Origin: Candidatus Portiera sp.
GTDB lineage: Bacteria > Pseudomonadota > Gammaproteobacteria > CBDBNL01 > JAAOII01
NCBI GenBank assembly: GCA_015163845.1
Contig: JAAOII010000070.1
Location: forward strand, 1 to 11,781
Direction: 5' to 3'
Length of the DNA: 11,781 nucleotides
Shown here: one piece after another, positions 6,493 through 11,781 of the stretch
Layout of the letters: each line of letters begins with the position of its first letter
Numbering within the stretch: the stretch's first letter is position 1
The notes under the pieces: model-generated
Told to the model about the DNA's origin: nothing
Seen by the model: the letters and a program-made list of their open reading frames with translations, nothing else
Database searches by the model: none
Made by a program: the position numbers and the translations under genes

Positions 6493-8528
6493 AACCTTAG
6501 AGAATCGTAGATTGCGCCATGGATGTTGTGCATGGAGATACAATCTCCAACACGAAATAGGACGAAGCCCTTATCATCACATAGTTGCAAACATTTCTGC
6601 GGTTGATTGGCATACAGATCATCCGTATCTGTTATGCCTTGGTTAAGTGATTCTTCACGCAGTGCATGATAAAGTTCTTCATTAGGCACTGTGCCATTCT
6701 CTATTACCACCTGATCCACCTCACGCTCTTCGGTTACTTCTGTATATTCATTGAGAAGCACCGCTATGAATTTATCTTCTTCTTTGTAAATCTCTTCCAA
6801 CCAATAGTTGGGGGTCTGGACTACATTCAGAGCATAAAGACGACGATACATTATCGGGAAGGTTGTCCCTCCAACATCATCAGCAATCTTAGGATCTGGA
6901 GTGACTATTTCTACTTGCGAACCCTTAGAGGCGATGAAGTCGGCCAACCCAGCCCCTGCATGTTGTCCCATGCCATCATAAATCAAAACATTCTTGGCTG
7001 GCTTGACCTTACCATTAAGAACATCCCAAGAAGAAACACACATACCTTCTTTAGGTCCCCATTTATCTTCAATATTCTCTGTTCCACCAGTTGCGAGTAT
7101 GACAATGTCTGGTTCTTCTTTGATGATGCCGGCTTTATCAACTGCTTTGCCCAGCCGCACATCTATATCTAGACGTTTAATTTCCATATCATACCAGCGA
7201 ATAATTCCAGCCATTTGATCTCTTTGTGGAATCTTTGCTGACAGATTTACCTGACCACCCACTTCTTCATTCTTCTCAAACAGGACAACATCATGGCCGC
7301 GTTCCTTAGAAACTCTCGCCGCCTCCAGACCAGCCGGTCCACCACCAACAATTACTACCCGCCGTTTATTCTTCTCACTTCGGGCAATGATATGCGGCAT
7401 TGTTGCTTCTCTACTCGTGGCTGCATTTTGCACACAGAGGACATCCAACCCCATGTATTGACGGTCTATACAATAATTGGCTCCAACACACTGTTTAATG
7501 CGTGTCTCCTGTCCCTCTCTAATCTTATTGATCATATGTGGGTCGGCAATCTGCCCGCGGGTAATCCCGACTAGATCAGCCATCCCCTGAGCCAAAATTC
7601 TTTCGGCTTGTTGAGGGTCTCTTACTCCTTGAGCATGCATCACTGGAACATTCACCCGAGAACGAATGCCAGCCGCCAAATGGACAAATGGCTCAGGCGG
7701 CAATGCCATGGGTGGCATGCAATTAGCAAGAGTATTATGCGTATCAGCTCCTGAACCGACCACACTGATAAAATCTACCATCTTGGTTTCGGACATTGCC
7801 TGGGCAATATCTTTGAGTGTGTCGTGATCCAACCCATCTGGATGAAACTCATCACCACACATACGTAGCCCCACACAAAAGTCCTTCCCTACCTTTTCAC
7901 GAACAGCTTCAAATACTTGCTTACCAAACCTCATGCGATTTTCTAAAGAACCGCCATATTCATCTGTCCGCTTATTACTACGCGGGCTCCAAAATTGATC
8001 TATTAGATGTTGGTGAGCCGCAGAAATTTCCACACCATCCATGCCCGATTGCTTCACTCTATCCACCGCTGCGACAAAGTCGGCAATGATGCTTTTGATC
8101 TCATGTTTTTCAATGGTCTTACAGAATCCTCTATGGACTGGTTCACGGACGCCACTGGGACTTACCAGATGAGGCCAATCAATGCCAGCATAAGTTGTTC
8201 GCCTACCCATGTGGGTTGCTTGGATCATTATGTTGGAATTATGCTTGTGCATGGCATCGGCTAAATTTGCTAGATGGGGGATGACCTCATCAGTTGCAAG
8301 ATTAACTGACTTCCACCATTGCCAAGGGCTATCACGTGATACTGGGCTAGATCCACCGCATATGGCAAGAGACAATCCACCTTTAGCTTTCTCTTCATAA
8401 TACTTGATGTAGCGTTCTTGAGGGAAACCATCCTCAGCATATACCTCGGCATGAGCAGTGCTGATTATGCGATTGGCAATATTGACTTTATTGATAGTCA
8501 GTGGGGTGAAAATATGTTTGTATGACAC
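6477..8528 (-). CDS. dgcA: Dimethylglycine demethylase subunit DgcA
   Basis: DgcA is a flavoprotein of the trimethylamine-dehydrogenase/old yellow enzyme family that oxidatively demethylates dimethylglycine to sarcosine. The 683 residues match the family's usual length and resemble Pseudomonas DgcA along their whole length as I remember it. Residues 1 to about 345 form the FMN TIM barrel, including THMGRR (105-110) and the OYE-type DQFWSPRSNKRTDEYGGS (177-194). Cysteines 347, 353 and 365 (C-x5-C-x11-C) are at the cluster site. A second Rossmann domain starts at VVIVGGGPAG (391-400), and the protein ends in the typical LRLCKDF. The start is GTG 8528, supported by TAGGA (8540-8536) seven bases upstream. 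It follows the DUF5943 gene after 37 bp and overlaps dgcB. Trimethylamine dehydrogenase has four cluster cysteines; only three are seen here. Confidence 0.96.
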   Translation of the reverse strand: MSYKHIFTPLTINKVNIANRIISTAHAEVYAEDGFPQERYIKYYEEKAKGGLSLAICGGSSPVSRDSPWQWWKSVNLATDEVIPHLANLADAMHKHNSNIMIQATHMGRRTTYAGIDWPHLVSPSGVREPVHRGFCKTIEKHEIKSIIADFVAAVDRVKQSGMDGVEISAAHQHLIDQFWSPRSNKRTDEYGGSLENRMRFGKQVFEAVREKVGKDFCVGLRMCGDEFHPDGLDHDTLKDIAQAMSETKMVDFISVVGSGADTHNTLANCMPPMALPPEPFVHLAAGIRSRVNVPVMHAQGVRDPQQAERILAQGMADLVGITRGQIADPHMINKIREGQETRIKQCVGANYCIDRQYMGLDVLCVQNAATSREATMPHIIARSEKNKRRVVIVGGGPAGLEAARVSKERGHDVVLFEKNEEVGGQVNLSAKIPQRDQMAGIIRWYDMEIKRLDIDVRLGKAVDKAGIIKEEPDIVILATGGTENIEDKWGPKEGMCVSSWDVLNGKVKPAKNVLIYDGMGQHAGAGLADFIASKGSQVEIVTPDPKIADDVGGTTFPIMYRRLYALNVVQTPNYWLEEIYKEEDKFIAVLLNEYTEVTEEREVDQVVIENGTVPNEELYHALREESLNQGITDTDDLYANQPQKCLQLCDDKGFVLFRVGDCISMHNIHGAIYDSLRLCKDF

Positions 8529-8535
8529 TTATTTA

Positions 8536-8540
8536 TCCTA
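8536..8540 (-). promoter_or_regulatory. Ribosome binding site of dgcA
   Basis: The minus strand reads TAGGA seven bases before GTG 8528. It is one of the few good Shine-Dalgarno sequences in the cluster and supports the GTG as the true start. Confidence 0.65.
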
Positions 8541-8565
8541 TATGATATTGTATTATGGCTTGTTA

Positions 8566-9159
8566 CTATTTATACTTAACTTCATAGAGACAGAAATCCT
8601 TTCCCCCTTTATTTCCAGCCCCATTATCAGAGACATTAGCACAGACATTTGCACAGACATTAGCACATTGGGTTTCGCTACAAACAAAGCCATCCTCTAG
8701 TCCTTCATTCTGAGCTACCCAGTCAGTTGCTCCAGCAAACCATCCAGCAAACATATGACAAAGCAACTCACCCTCTTTGCTCTTGTTGGGAAATTTGCGG
8801 GCATTCAACACAAAGGCGGAATGATCCAAGCGAATACTTAGTGGTAGATTTTTTATATCATCAGAGAGAAAGGAGAACAGCCCCCAACCACGCAATGATA
8901 ATCTTTGTAAATAATGACTAAACACATCCATCCCCTTAAGTTCATGTTGTTTAGATTCGTGCTCGCACCAGTGATGGGCTGATTTATGTCCAGCTACATA
9001 TAGAATCTTGGCATACTCTTCCTTACCCATTGCCTCTTCAACCATATCATGATTATTGACAAAGAAATGCCTCGGCACATAGAGCATCGGCAAACCATCT
9101 GTTTGCCATACACCTGTTTCGGAGTCAACTTCTATCGGTAGGGCGGGGGCATTTTTCAT
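8566..9159 (-). CDS. DUF5943-type (V4R-like) protein of betaine clusters, function unknown
   Basis: This 197-residue protein of unknown function resembles the protein encoded next to dgcA in Pseudomonas. Recognisable parts are the N-terminal LPIEVDSETGVW (7-18) and LPMLYVPRHFFVNNH (23-37), a central segment with HKSAHHWCE (58-66), and MFAGWFAGATDW (136-147), consistent with a small 4-vinyl-reductase (V4R) domain that might bind a small ligand. The C-terminal tail departs from the family as I recall it: residues 165-176 are CANV three times, coded by a 12-bp tandem repeat, followed by SDNGAGNKGGKD before the last strand. Cysteines fall at 160, 165, 169, 173 and 190. ATG 9159 is chosen because it overlaps the dipeptidase stop as ATGA; the TTG at 9168 is less likely. 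A role in handling an intermediate or formaldehyde is only a guess. Confidence 0.85.
   Translation of the reverse strand: MKNAPALPIEVDSETGVWQTDGLPMLYVPRHFFVNNHDMVEEAMGKEEYAKILYVAGHKSAHHWCEHESKQHELKGMDVFSHYLQRLSLRGWGLFSFLSDDIKNLPLSIRLDHSAFVLNARKFPNKSKEGELLCHMFAGWFAGATDWVAQNEGLEDGFVCSETQCANVCANVCANVSDNGAGNKGGKDFCLYEVKYK
8631..8666. repeat. 12-bp tandem repeat, three copies, in the DUF5943 gene
   Basis: agacattagcac (8631-8642), agacatttgcac (8643-8654) and agacattagcac (8655-8666) stand head to tail; the middle copy differs by one base. On the minus strand they encode CANV three times near the C-terminus. The near-identity suggests a recent or active expansion. Confidence 0.9.
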
Positions 9160-10118
9160 TTGCCCCAAACCTCTTCAAGAATAGTTACCCAGTTCTGACC
9201 CATTATACGCTCGGTCTTCGTATTAGACCAACCAGCTTTCAGCATTGCAGCAGTTAGATTAGGGAAGTCGCCAATGGTCTGCATTCCTTTAGGATTAATG
9301 ATTTCACCAAACTCAGTGAGTTTGCGACCATATCCTTTATCATGAGTAATCCAATCAAAGAAAGGACGATCATACCCTTGAGTAAAATCAGTTCCAACGC
9401 CAACTCTTTCCTCGCCAACAATATTTATGATGTAGTCAATGGCAGCAACATAATCGTCCACAGTGGAGTCCACGCCTTTGGGCAAGAAGGGCGGGAACAT
9501 AGTCACACCAACGAAGCCATTGCGGTCGGCGATAAACTTCAAATCCTCATCCGACTTATTACGCGGATGCTCCTTCAACCCAGCTGGAAGGCAGTGAGAA
9601 TAGCATACTGGTTGTTTGGAACATTCAATGATGTCGCGAGCGCTATTGCGGCCAACATGCGACAAGTCACATAAAACACCAACGCGGTTCATCTCCGCAA
9701 CAACTTCACGTCCATAATCAGACAACCCTTTATCTTTTTCATAGCAACCAGTGCAAATAAGATTTTGTGTATTATATGCCATTTGCACAATACCAACACC
9801 GACTTGCTTGAATAGGTCAATATAACCCAACTTATCCTCATAAGCATGGGCATTCTGAAAGCCAAGAATTATTCCTGTCTTGTTTTCCTGTTTAGCTTTT
9901 TTGATGTCAGCTGTTGTGTTAACCTGCATCAATATGTCCGAATTATCCAAAATATACTTCTGCATCTCGGCAATATTGTTCATTGTGTCTTGAAACCCCT
10001 CCCATACAGATACCGTGCAGTTGGCTGCTGTGATACCGCCACGGCGCATATCTTCAAAAGTAGACCTTTCCCACTTGGAAATAATTAGTCCGTCTATAAC
10101 TATGATATCATTATGCAT
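9156..10118 (-). CDS. Membrane dipeptidase-like metallohydrolase of the betaine cluster
   Basis: This 320-residue protein belongs to the renal dipeptidase (peptidase M19) family and resembles the homologue beside dgcAB in Pseudomonas. It has no signal peptide, so it should be cytoplasmic. Family landmarks are FQNAHAYED (87-95), NTQNLICTGCYE (116-127), GLSDYGREVVAEMNRVGVLCDLSHVG (within 131-156, with H154), SHCLP (174-178) and GTDFTQ (242-247). The usual H-x-D zinc pair near the N-terminus is absent: the corresponding stretch reads VIDGLIISKW (7-16). One metal site may therefore be altered and the substrate need not be a dipeptide. ATG 10118 follows the stop of a 24-codon leader ORF by five bases and has no good Shine-Dalgarno of its own, suggesting coupled initiation. 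Its stop overlaps the DUF5943 start. The true substrate is unknown. Confidence 0.9.
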   Translation of the reverse strand: MHNDIIVIDGLIISKWERSTFEDMRRGGITAANCTVSVWEGFQDTMNNIAEMQKYILDNSDILMQVNTTADIKKAKQENKTGIILGFQNAHAYEDKLGYIDLFKQVGVGIVQMAYNTQNLICTGCYEKDKGLSDYGREVVAEMNRVGVLCDLSHVGRNSARDIIECSKQPVCYSHCLPAGLKEHPRNKSDEDLKFIADRNGFVGVTMFPPFLPKGVDSTVDDYVAAIDYIINIVGEERVGVGTDFTQGYDRPFFDWITHDKGYGRKLTEFGEIINPKGMQTIGDFPNLTAAMLKAGWSNTKTERIMGQNWVTILEEVWGK

Positions 10119-10123
10119 AATCT

Positions 10124-10198
10124 TTATAAAACGCAGTTAGCGTCAATTGTGTTTATTAGTAATATACCAGCTGCCTGGCACTTAAAATACTTGTTCAT
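10124..10198 (-). CDS. Possible 24-residue leader ORF upstream of the betaine operon
   Basis: ATG 10198 opens a 24-codon frame ending in TAA at 10126-10124. The peptide begins MNKYFKCQAAG and ends DANCVL; it contains no run of a single amino acid that would suggest a classical attenuator. The start is preceded by GAGGAG five bases upstream, the best ribosome binding site of the cluster. The stop lies five bases before the dipeptidase ATG, in a different frame. A short GC-rich palindrome, CCAG-N4-CTGG (10167-10178), lies inside it. I recognise no homologue. It could be a leader peptide delivering ribosomes to a gene with a weak site, a regulatory uORF, or a fortuitous frame. Confidence 0.4.
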   Translation of the reverse strand: MNKYFKCQAAGILLINTIDANCVL

Positions 10199-10203
10199 AT
10201 TTT

Positions 10204-10209
10204 CTCCTC
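10204..10209 (-). promoter_or_regulatory. Strong Shine-Dalgarno of the leader ORF
   Basis: The minus strand reads GAGGAG followed by AAAAT and ATG. This near-ideal site points to ATG 10198 rather than to the dipeptidase start 80 bases further on, and is the main support for translation of the leader ORF. Confidence 0.55.
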
Positions 10210-10381
10210 AAATAACGTAAATGTAGATGGCTAAGATCTATACTAATAACGCTTATACTTATATAGACACAATTAGAGATACGACCTTTCCCAATAGTAA
10301 AAATATTATAGATTATTATAGGTAATTATGATATATCTATGCTCAATAAAATAAACTTATTTATATATTCTTATTTAAGCA

Positions 10382-10417
10382 AAATCACTAAAAACGGCAC
10401 CACTAAATCACTAAAAA
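10382..10417. repeat. 13-bp direct repeat, possible tandem operator
   Basis: aaatcactaaaaa occurs exactly at 10382-10394 and 10405-10417, so the copies start 23 bp apart, about two helical turns. Direct repeats at this spacing are common for regulators that bind the same face of DNA, including AraC-family proteins. It does not resemble any GbdR site I can recall, and in AT-rich DNA chance is possible. Confidence 0.4.
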
Positions 10418-10465
10418 TACATATTTATGCTACTAAGTATCTATATTTGTTAAACTGGAGTTAGT

Positions 10466-10495
10466 ATGACGCAAGTATTTATATTATTAATCTGA
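10466..10495 (+). CDS. Possible 9-codon ORF ahead of dinB
   Basis: ATG 10466 begins nine codons (MTQVFILLI) ending at TGA 10493-10495, with GGAG at 10457-10460 five bases before the start. It ends 12 bp before the dinB ATG, in the same frame, so the TGA separates the two. The dinB start has only a partial Shine-Dalgarno (TTGGA). This may be a mini leader or only chance. Confidence 0.2.
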   Translation: MTQVFILLI

Positions 10496-10507
10496 TTGGA
10501 CATCCCC

Positions 10508-11781
10508 ATGCGTAAGATAATTCACCTAGACATGGACTGCTTCTATGCTGCGGTTGAAGTCCGCGATAATCCAGAATTGCGCGGTAAACCCATAGCTGTG
10601 GGTGGCGGGCAAAGACGCGGAGTAGTTGCCACCTGTAGCTACGAAGCCCGTAAGTTTGGTGTCCGATCCGCCATGAGCGGGGCTATGGCACAACGATTAT
10701 GCCCCGACCTAATATTTGTCAAGGGGAACATGGCAAAATATAAACATGCATCTGACATTATCAGAGGCATCATGCGTGAGATAACTCCCATCATAGAACC
10801 CTTGTCTTTGGACGAGGCCTACTTAGATGTCACAGATGTTCAGTTACATAAAAACTCTGCCACTTTAATAGCTCGCGACCTTAAAGAACGCATCTACCGC
10901 GCAACCCAACTTACCGCATCAGCAGGAGTGGCGCCCAACAAGTTTTTAGCCAAAGTTGCTAGCGACTGGAACAAACCAGACGGCATCATGGTCATCCCAC
11001 CACAAAATATTGCTGAGTTTGTCAAGGACTTACCAGTGGATAAGATTCCTGGAGTAGGCAAAGTTAGTGCCAAAAAGCTCGCGGCTCAAGGAATAAAAAA
11101 ATGTTCTGATGTTCAACACTATAGCCAAGAAGAACTACAAGCAAGGTTTGGTAAATTTGGCTTGATGCTCTACCAAAGAGCTCGCGGAATAGATAATCGC
11201 CAGCTTTCAACTAGCCGCATAAGAAAATCCCTGAGTGTAGAAAGCACATTTATGGATGATATAAAAGATGACGAACAGTGCCGCCAAGAACTGGATAAGT
11301 TACTGATTGAACTGCATCGCCGTCTCTCCAAATACGTGGACGTCGCCACCAACACTCCAAGTACCTCCGCCCTTGCCCCTACCGTCGCTAACGCTTCCGC
11401 CACCCCGAACGATGATTTGGGTAATGCTGTTATTGCAGTTATTAAGGACAAAAGGGATAATAACGAGGGGGATAATAACGAGGGGGATAATAACGAGGGG
11501 GATAATAACGAGGAGATGAAAGAAAATACTAAAGATGAGAACAAGAAACAAAGCAACTCTCTTACTAAATATAGCATCAGCGGCTTATTCATAAAAATAA
11601 AATTTGCTGACTTCGTCACTACCACCAAACAAGCCGCAGGGGTTATGCCCAGTTTAGAAAGTGCCTTTGACTTATATAAGGAAGCCCGCCAAAGGCACAA
11701 CAAACCAGTCCGACTCCTTGGCATAGGTGTATCCTTCACCGACAATAAATCCAAACCCAAGCCAACCAAACCCACCAAACC
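10508..11781 (+). CDS. dinB: DNA polymerase IV (Y-family, DinB), partial, with large insertion in the little finger domain
   Basis: Pol IV is an error-prone translesion polymerase. From ATG 10508 there are 424 codons without a stop, already longer than the roughly 351 residues of E. coli DinB. MRKIIHLDMDCFYAAVE aligns with the E. coli start. Catalytic residues are D8, D102 and E103 (SLDEAYLDV), and Y13 is at the steric-gate position. The thumb has helix-hairpin-helix IPGVGKVSAKKL. In the little finger, LHRRLSK (269-275) is separated from SGLFIKIKFADF (358-369) by about 75-80 residues of low complexity, including a 15-bp repeat coding DNNEG. In E. coli these segments are only a few residues apart. 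The C-terminus enters a Lys/Pro-rich stretch (KSKPKPTKPTK); any beta-clamp motif lies beyond the edge. The core looks intact, so I expect an active enzyme. Confidence 0.96.
   Translation, partial: MRKIIHLDMDCFYAAVEVRDNPELRGKPIAVGGGQRRGVVATCSYEARKFGVRSAMSGAMAQRLCPDLIFVKGNMAKYKHASDIIRGIMREITPIIEPLSLDEAYLDVTDVQLHKNSATLIARDLKERIYRATQLTASAGVAPNKFLAKVASDWNKPDGIMVIPPQNIAEFVKDLPVDKIPGVGKVSAKKLAAQGIKKCSDVQHYSQEELQARFGKFGLMLYQRARGIDNRQLSTSRIRKSLSVESTFMDDIKDDEQCRQELDKLLIELHRRLSKYVDVATNTPSTSALAPTVANASATPNDDLGNAVIAVIKDKRDNNEGDNNEGDNNEGDNNEEMKENTKDENKKQSNSLTKYSISGLFIKIKFADFVTTTKQAAGVMPSLESAFDLYKEARQRHNKPVRLLGIGVSFTDNKSKPKPTKPTK
11456..11515. repeat. 15-bp tandem repeat, about four copies, in dinB
   Basis: gataataacgagggg is present in three exact copies (11456-11470, 11471-11485, 11486-11500) and a fourth that differs at one base (11501-11515). 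In the dinB frame each unit encodes D-N-N-E-G. The copies are identical at the DNA level, not just the protein level, suggesting recent slippage-type expansion. Confidence 0.95.

Larger units (their letters stand above)
10199..10507. other. AT-rich divergent intergenic region between the betaine operon and dinB
   Basis: About 309 bp lie between the leader ORF and dinB, and both transcripts must begin here. On the minus strand TATAAT occurs at 10320-10315 and 10310-10305, but neither has a well-spaced -35 box. That would fit an activator-dependent promoter but proves nothing. A 13-bp direct repeat (10382-10417) and a 9-codon ORF ahead of dinB (10466-10495) are described separately. I see no RNA gene, no rho-independent terminator and no LexA-type CTGT-N8-ACAG box. 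Confidence 0.6.

Noticed and set aside
6493..6543. Longer dgcB start at TTG 6543
   Set aside because: The added 17 residues are not hydrophobic, lie inside dgcA and have a rare start codon; ATG 6492 starts just before the first membrane helix.
6666..7172. 168-codon open frame on the plus strand within dgcA
   Set aside because: It lies wholly opposite the conserved dgcA frame and has no family features; a shadow frame.
9160..9168. Longer DUF5943 start at TTG 9168
   Set aside because: ATG 9159 overlaps the preceding stop as ATGA, a common coupled arrangement, and fits the family's N-terminus better.
10167..10178. Terminator or attenuator hairpin in the leader ORF
   Set aside because: The stem is only four base pairs with no following run of T on either strand.
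10493..10495. TGA as a recoded (selenocysteine or readthrough) codon extending DinB upstream
   Set aside because: The ATG at 10508 matches the normal DinB N-terminus exactly and no recoding structure is visible.
10199..10507. LexA (SOS) box for dinB
   Set aside because: I could not find a CTGT-N8-ACAG-like palindrome ahead of dinB; SOS control is not supported by the sequence.
11456..11515. Possible CRISPR-like or iteron array
   Set aside because: The 15-bp units are directly adjacent without spacers and lie in frame inside dinB, so they are a coding tandem repeat.
11170..11778. 202-codon open frame on the minus strand opposite dinB
   Set aside because: It is antisense to a clear dinB frame, is Ser/Leu-rich with a repeated segment mirroring the DNNEG repeat, and has no recognisable protein features.

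Overview
The window holds a catabolic gene cluster for glycine betaine (trimethylglycine) on the minus strand, and the divergently transcribed DNA polymerase IV gene dinB on the plus strand. The proteins resemble those I remember from Pseudomonas (GbcA/GbcB, DgcA/DgcB and their neighbours) and E. coli-type DinB. This points to a gammaproteobacterium with AT-rich DNA, perhaps marine or host-associated, but I cannot name the genus from this sequence.

Layout, read in the direction of transcription of the minus strand (right to left): a possible 24-codon leader ORF (10198-10124), a dipeptidase-like metallohydrolase (10118-9156), a DUF5943/V4R-type protein (9159-8566), dgcA (8528-6477), dgcB (6492-4555), an ETF alpha-like subunit (4529-3387), an ETF beta-like subunit (3390-2488), the Rieske oxygenase gbcA (2410-1157) and its reductase gbcB (1076 to beyond the left edge). 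Three junctions overlap: dipeptidase/DUF5943 by 4 bp, dgcA/dgcB by about 16 bp and etfA/etfB by 4 bp. The two widest gaps, about 80 bp each, flank gbcA. An AT-rich divergent region (10199-10507) separates the cluster from dinB, which runs in frame off the right edge.

How the genes fit together: GbcA with GbcB uses O2 and NAD(P)H to demethylate glycine betaine to dimethylglycine. DgcA with DgcB then demethylates dimethylglycine to sarcosine, and the dedicated ETF pair is expected to take part in passing those electrons to the respiratory chain. Sarcosine oxidase genes and an AraC-type regulator of the GbdR kind are not in the window. The roles of the dipeptidase-like and DUF5943 proteins are unknown, although both have close counterparts beside dgcAB in Pseudomonas.

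The pathway itself is already described. What stands out is short tandem repetition at several places. Within genes the units are 6, 9, 12 or 15 bp, all multiples of three, and lie in linkers, loops or tails of unrelated proteins (GbcB, ETF beta, ETF alpha, DUF5943, Pol IV). An 8-bp unit fills a spacer. The largest case interrupts the little finger domain of Pol IV with roughly 75-80 extra residues. Other points of interest are mini-ORFs with good ribosome binding sites ahead of both divergent genes, and a 13-bp direct repeat between them that could be an operator.
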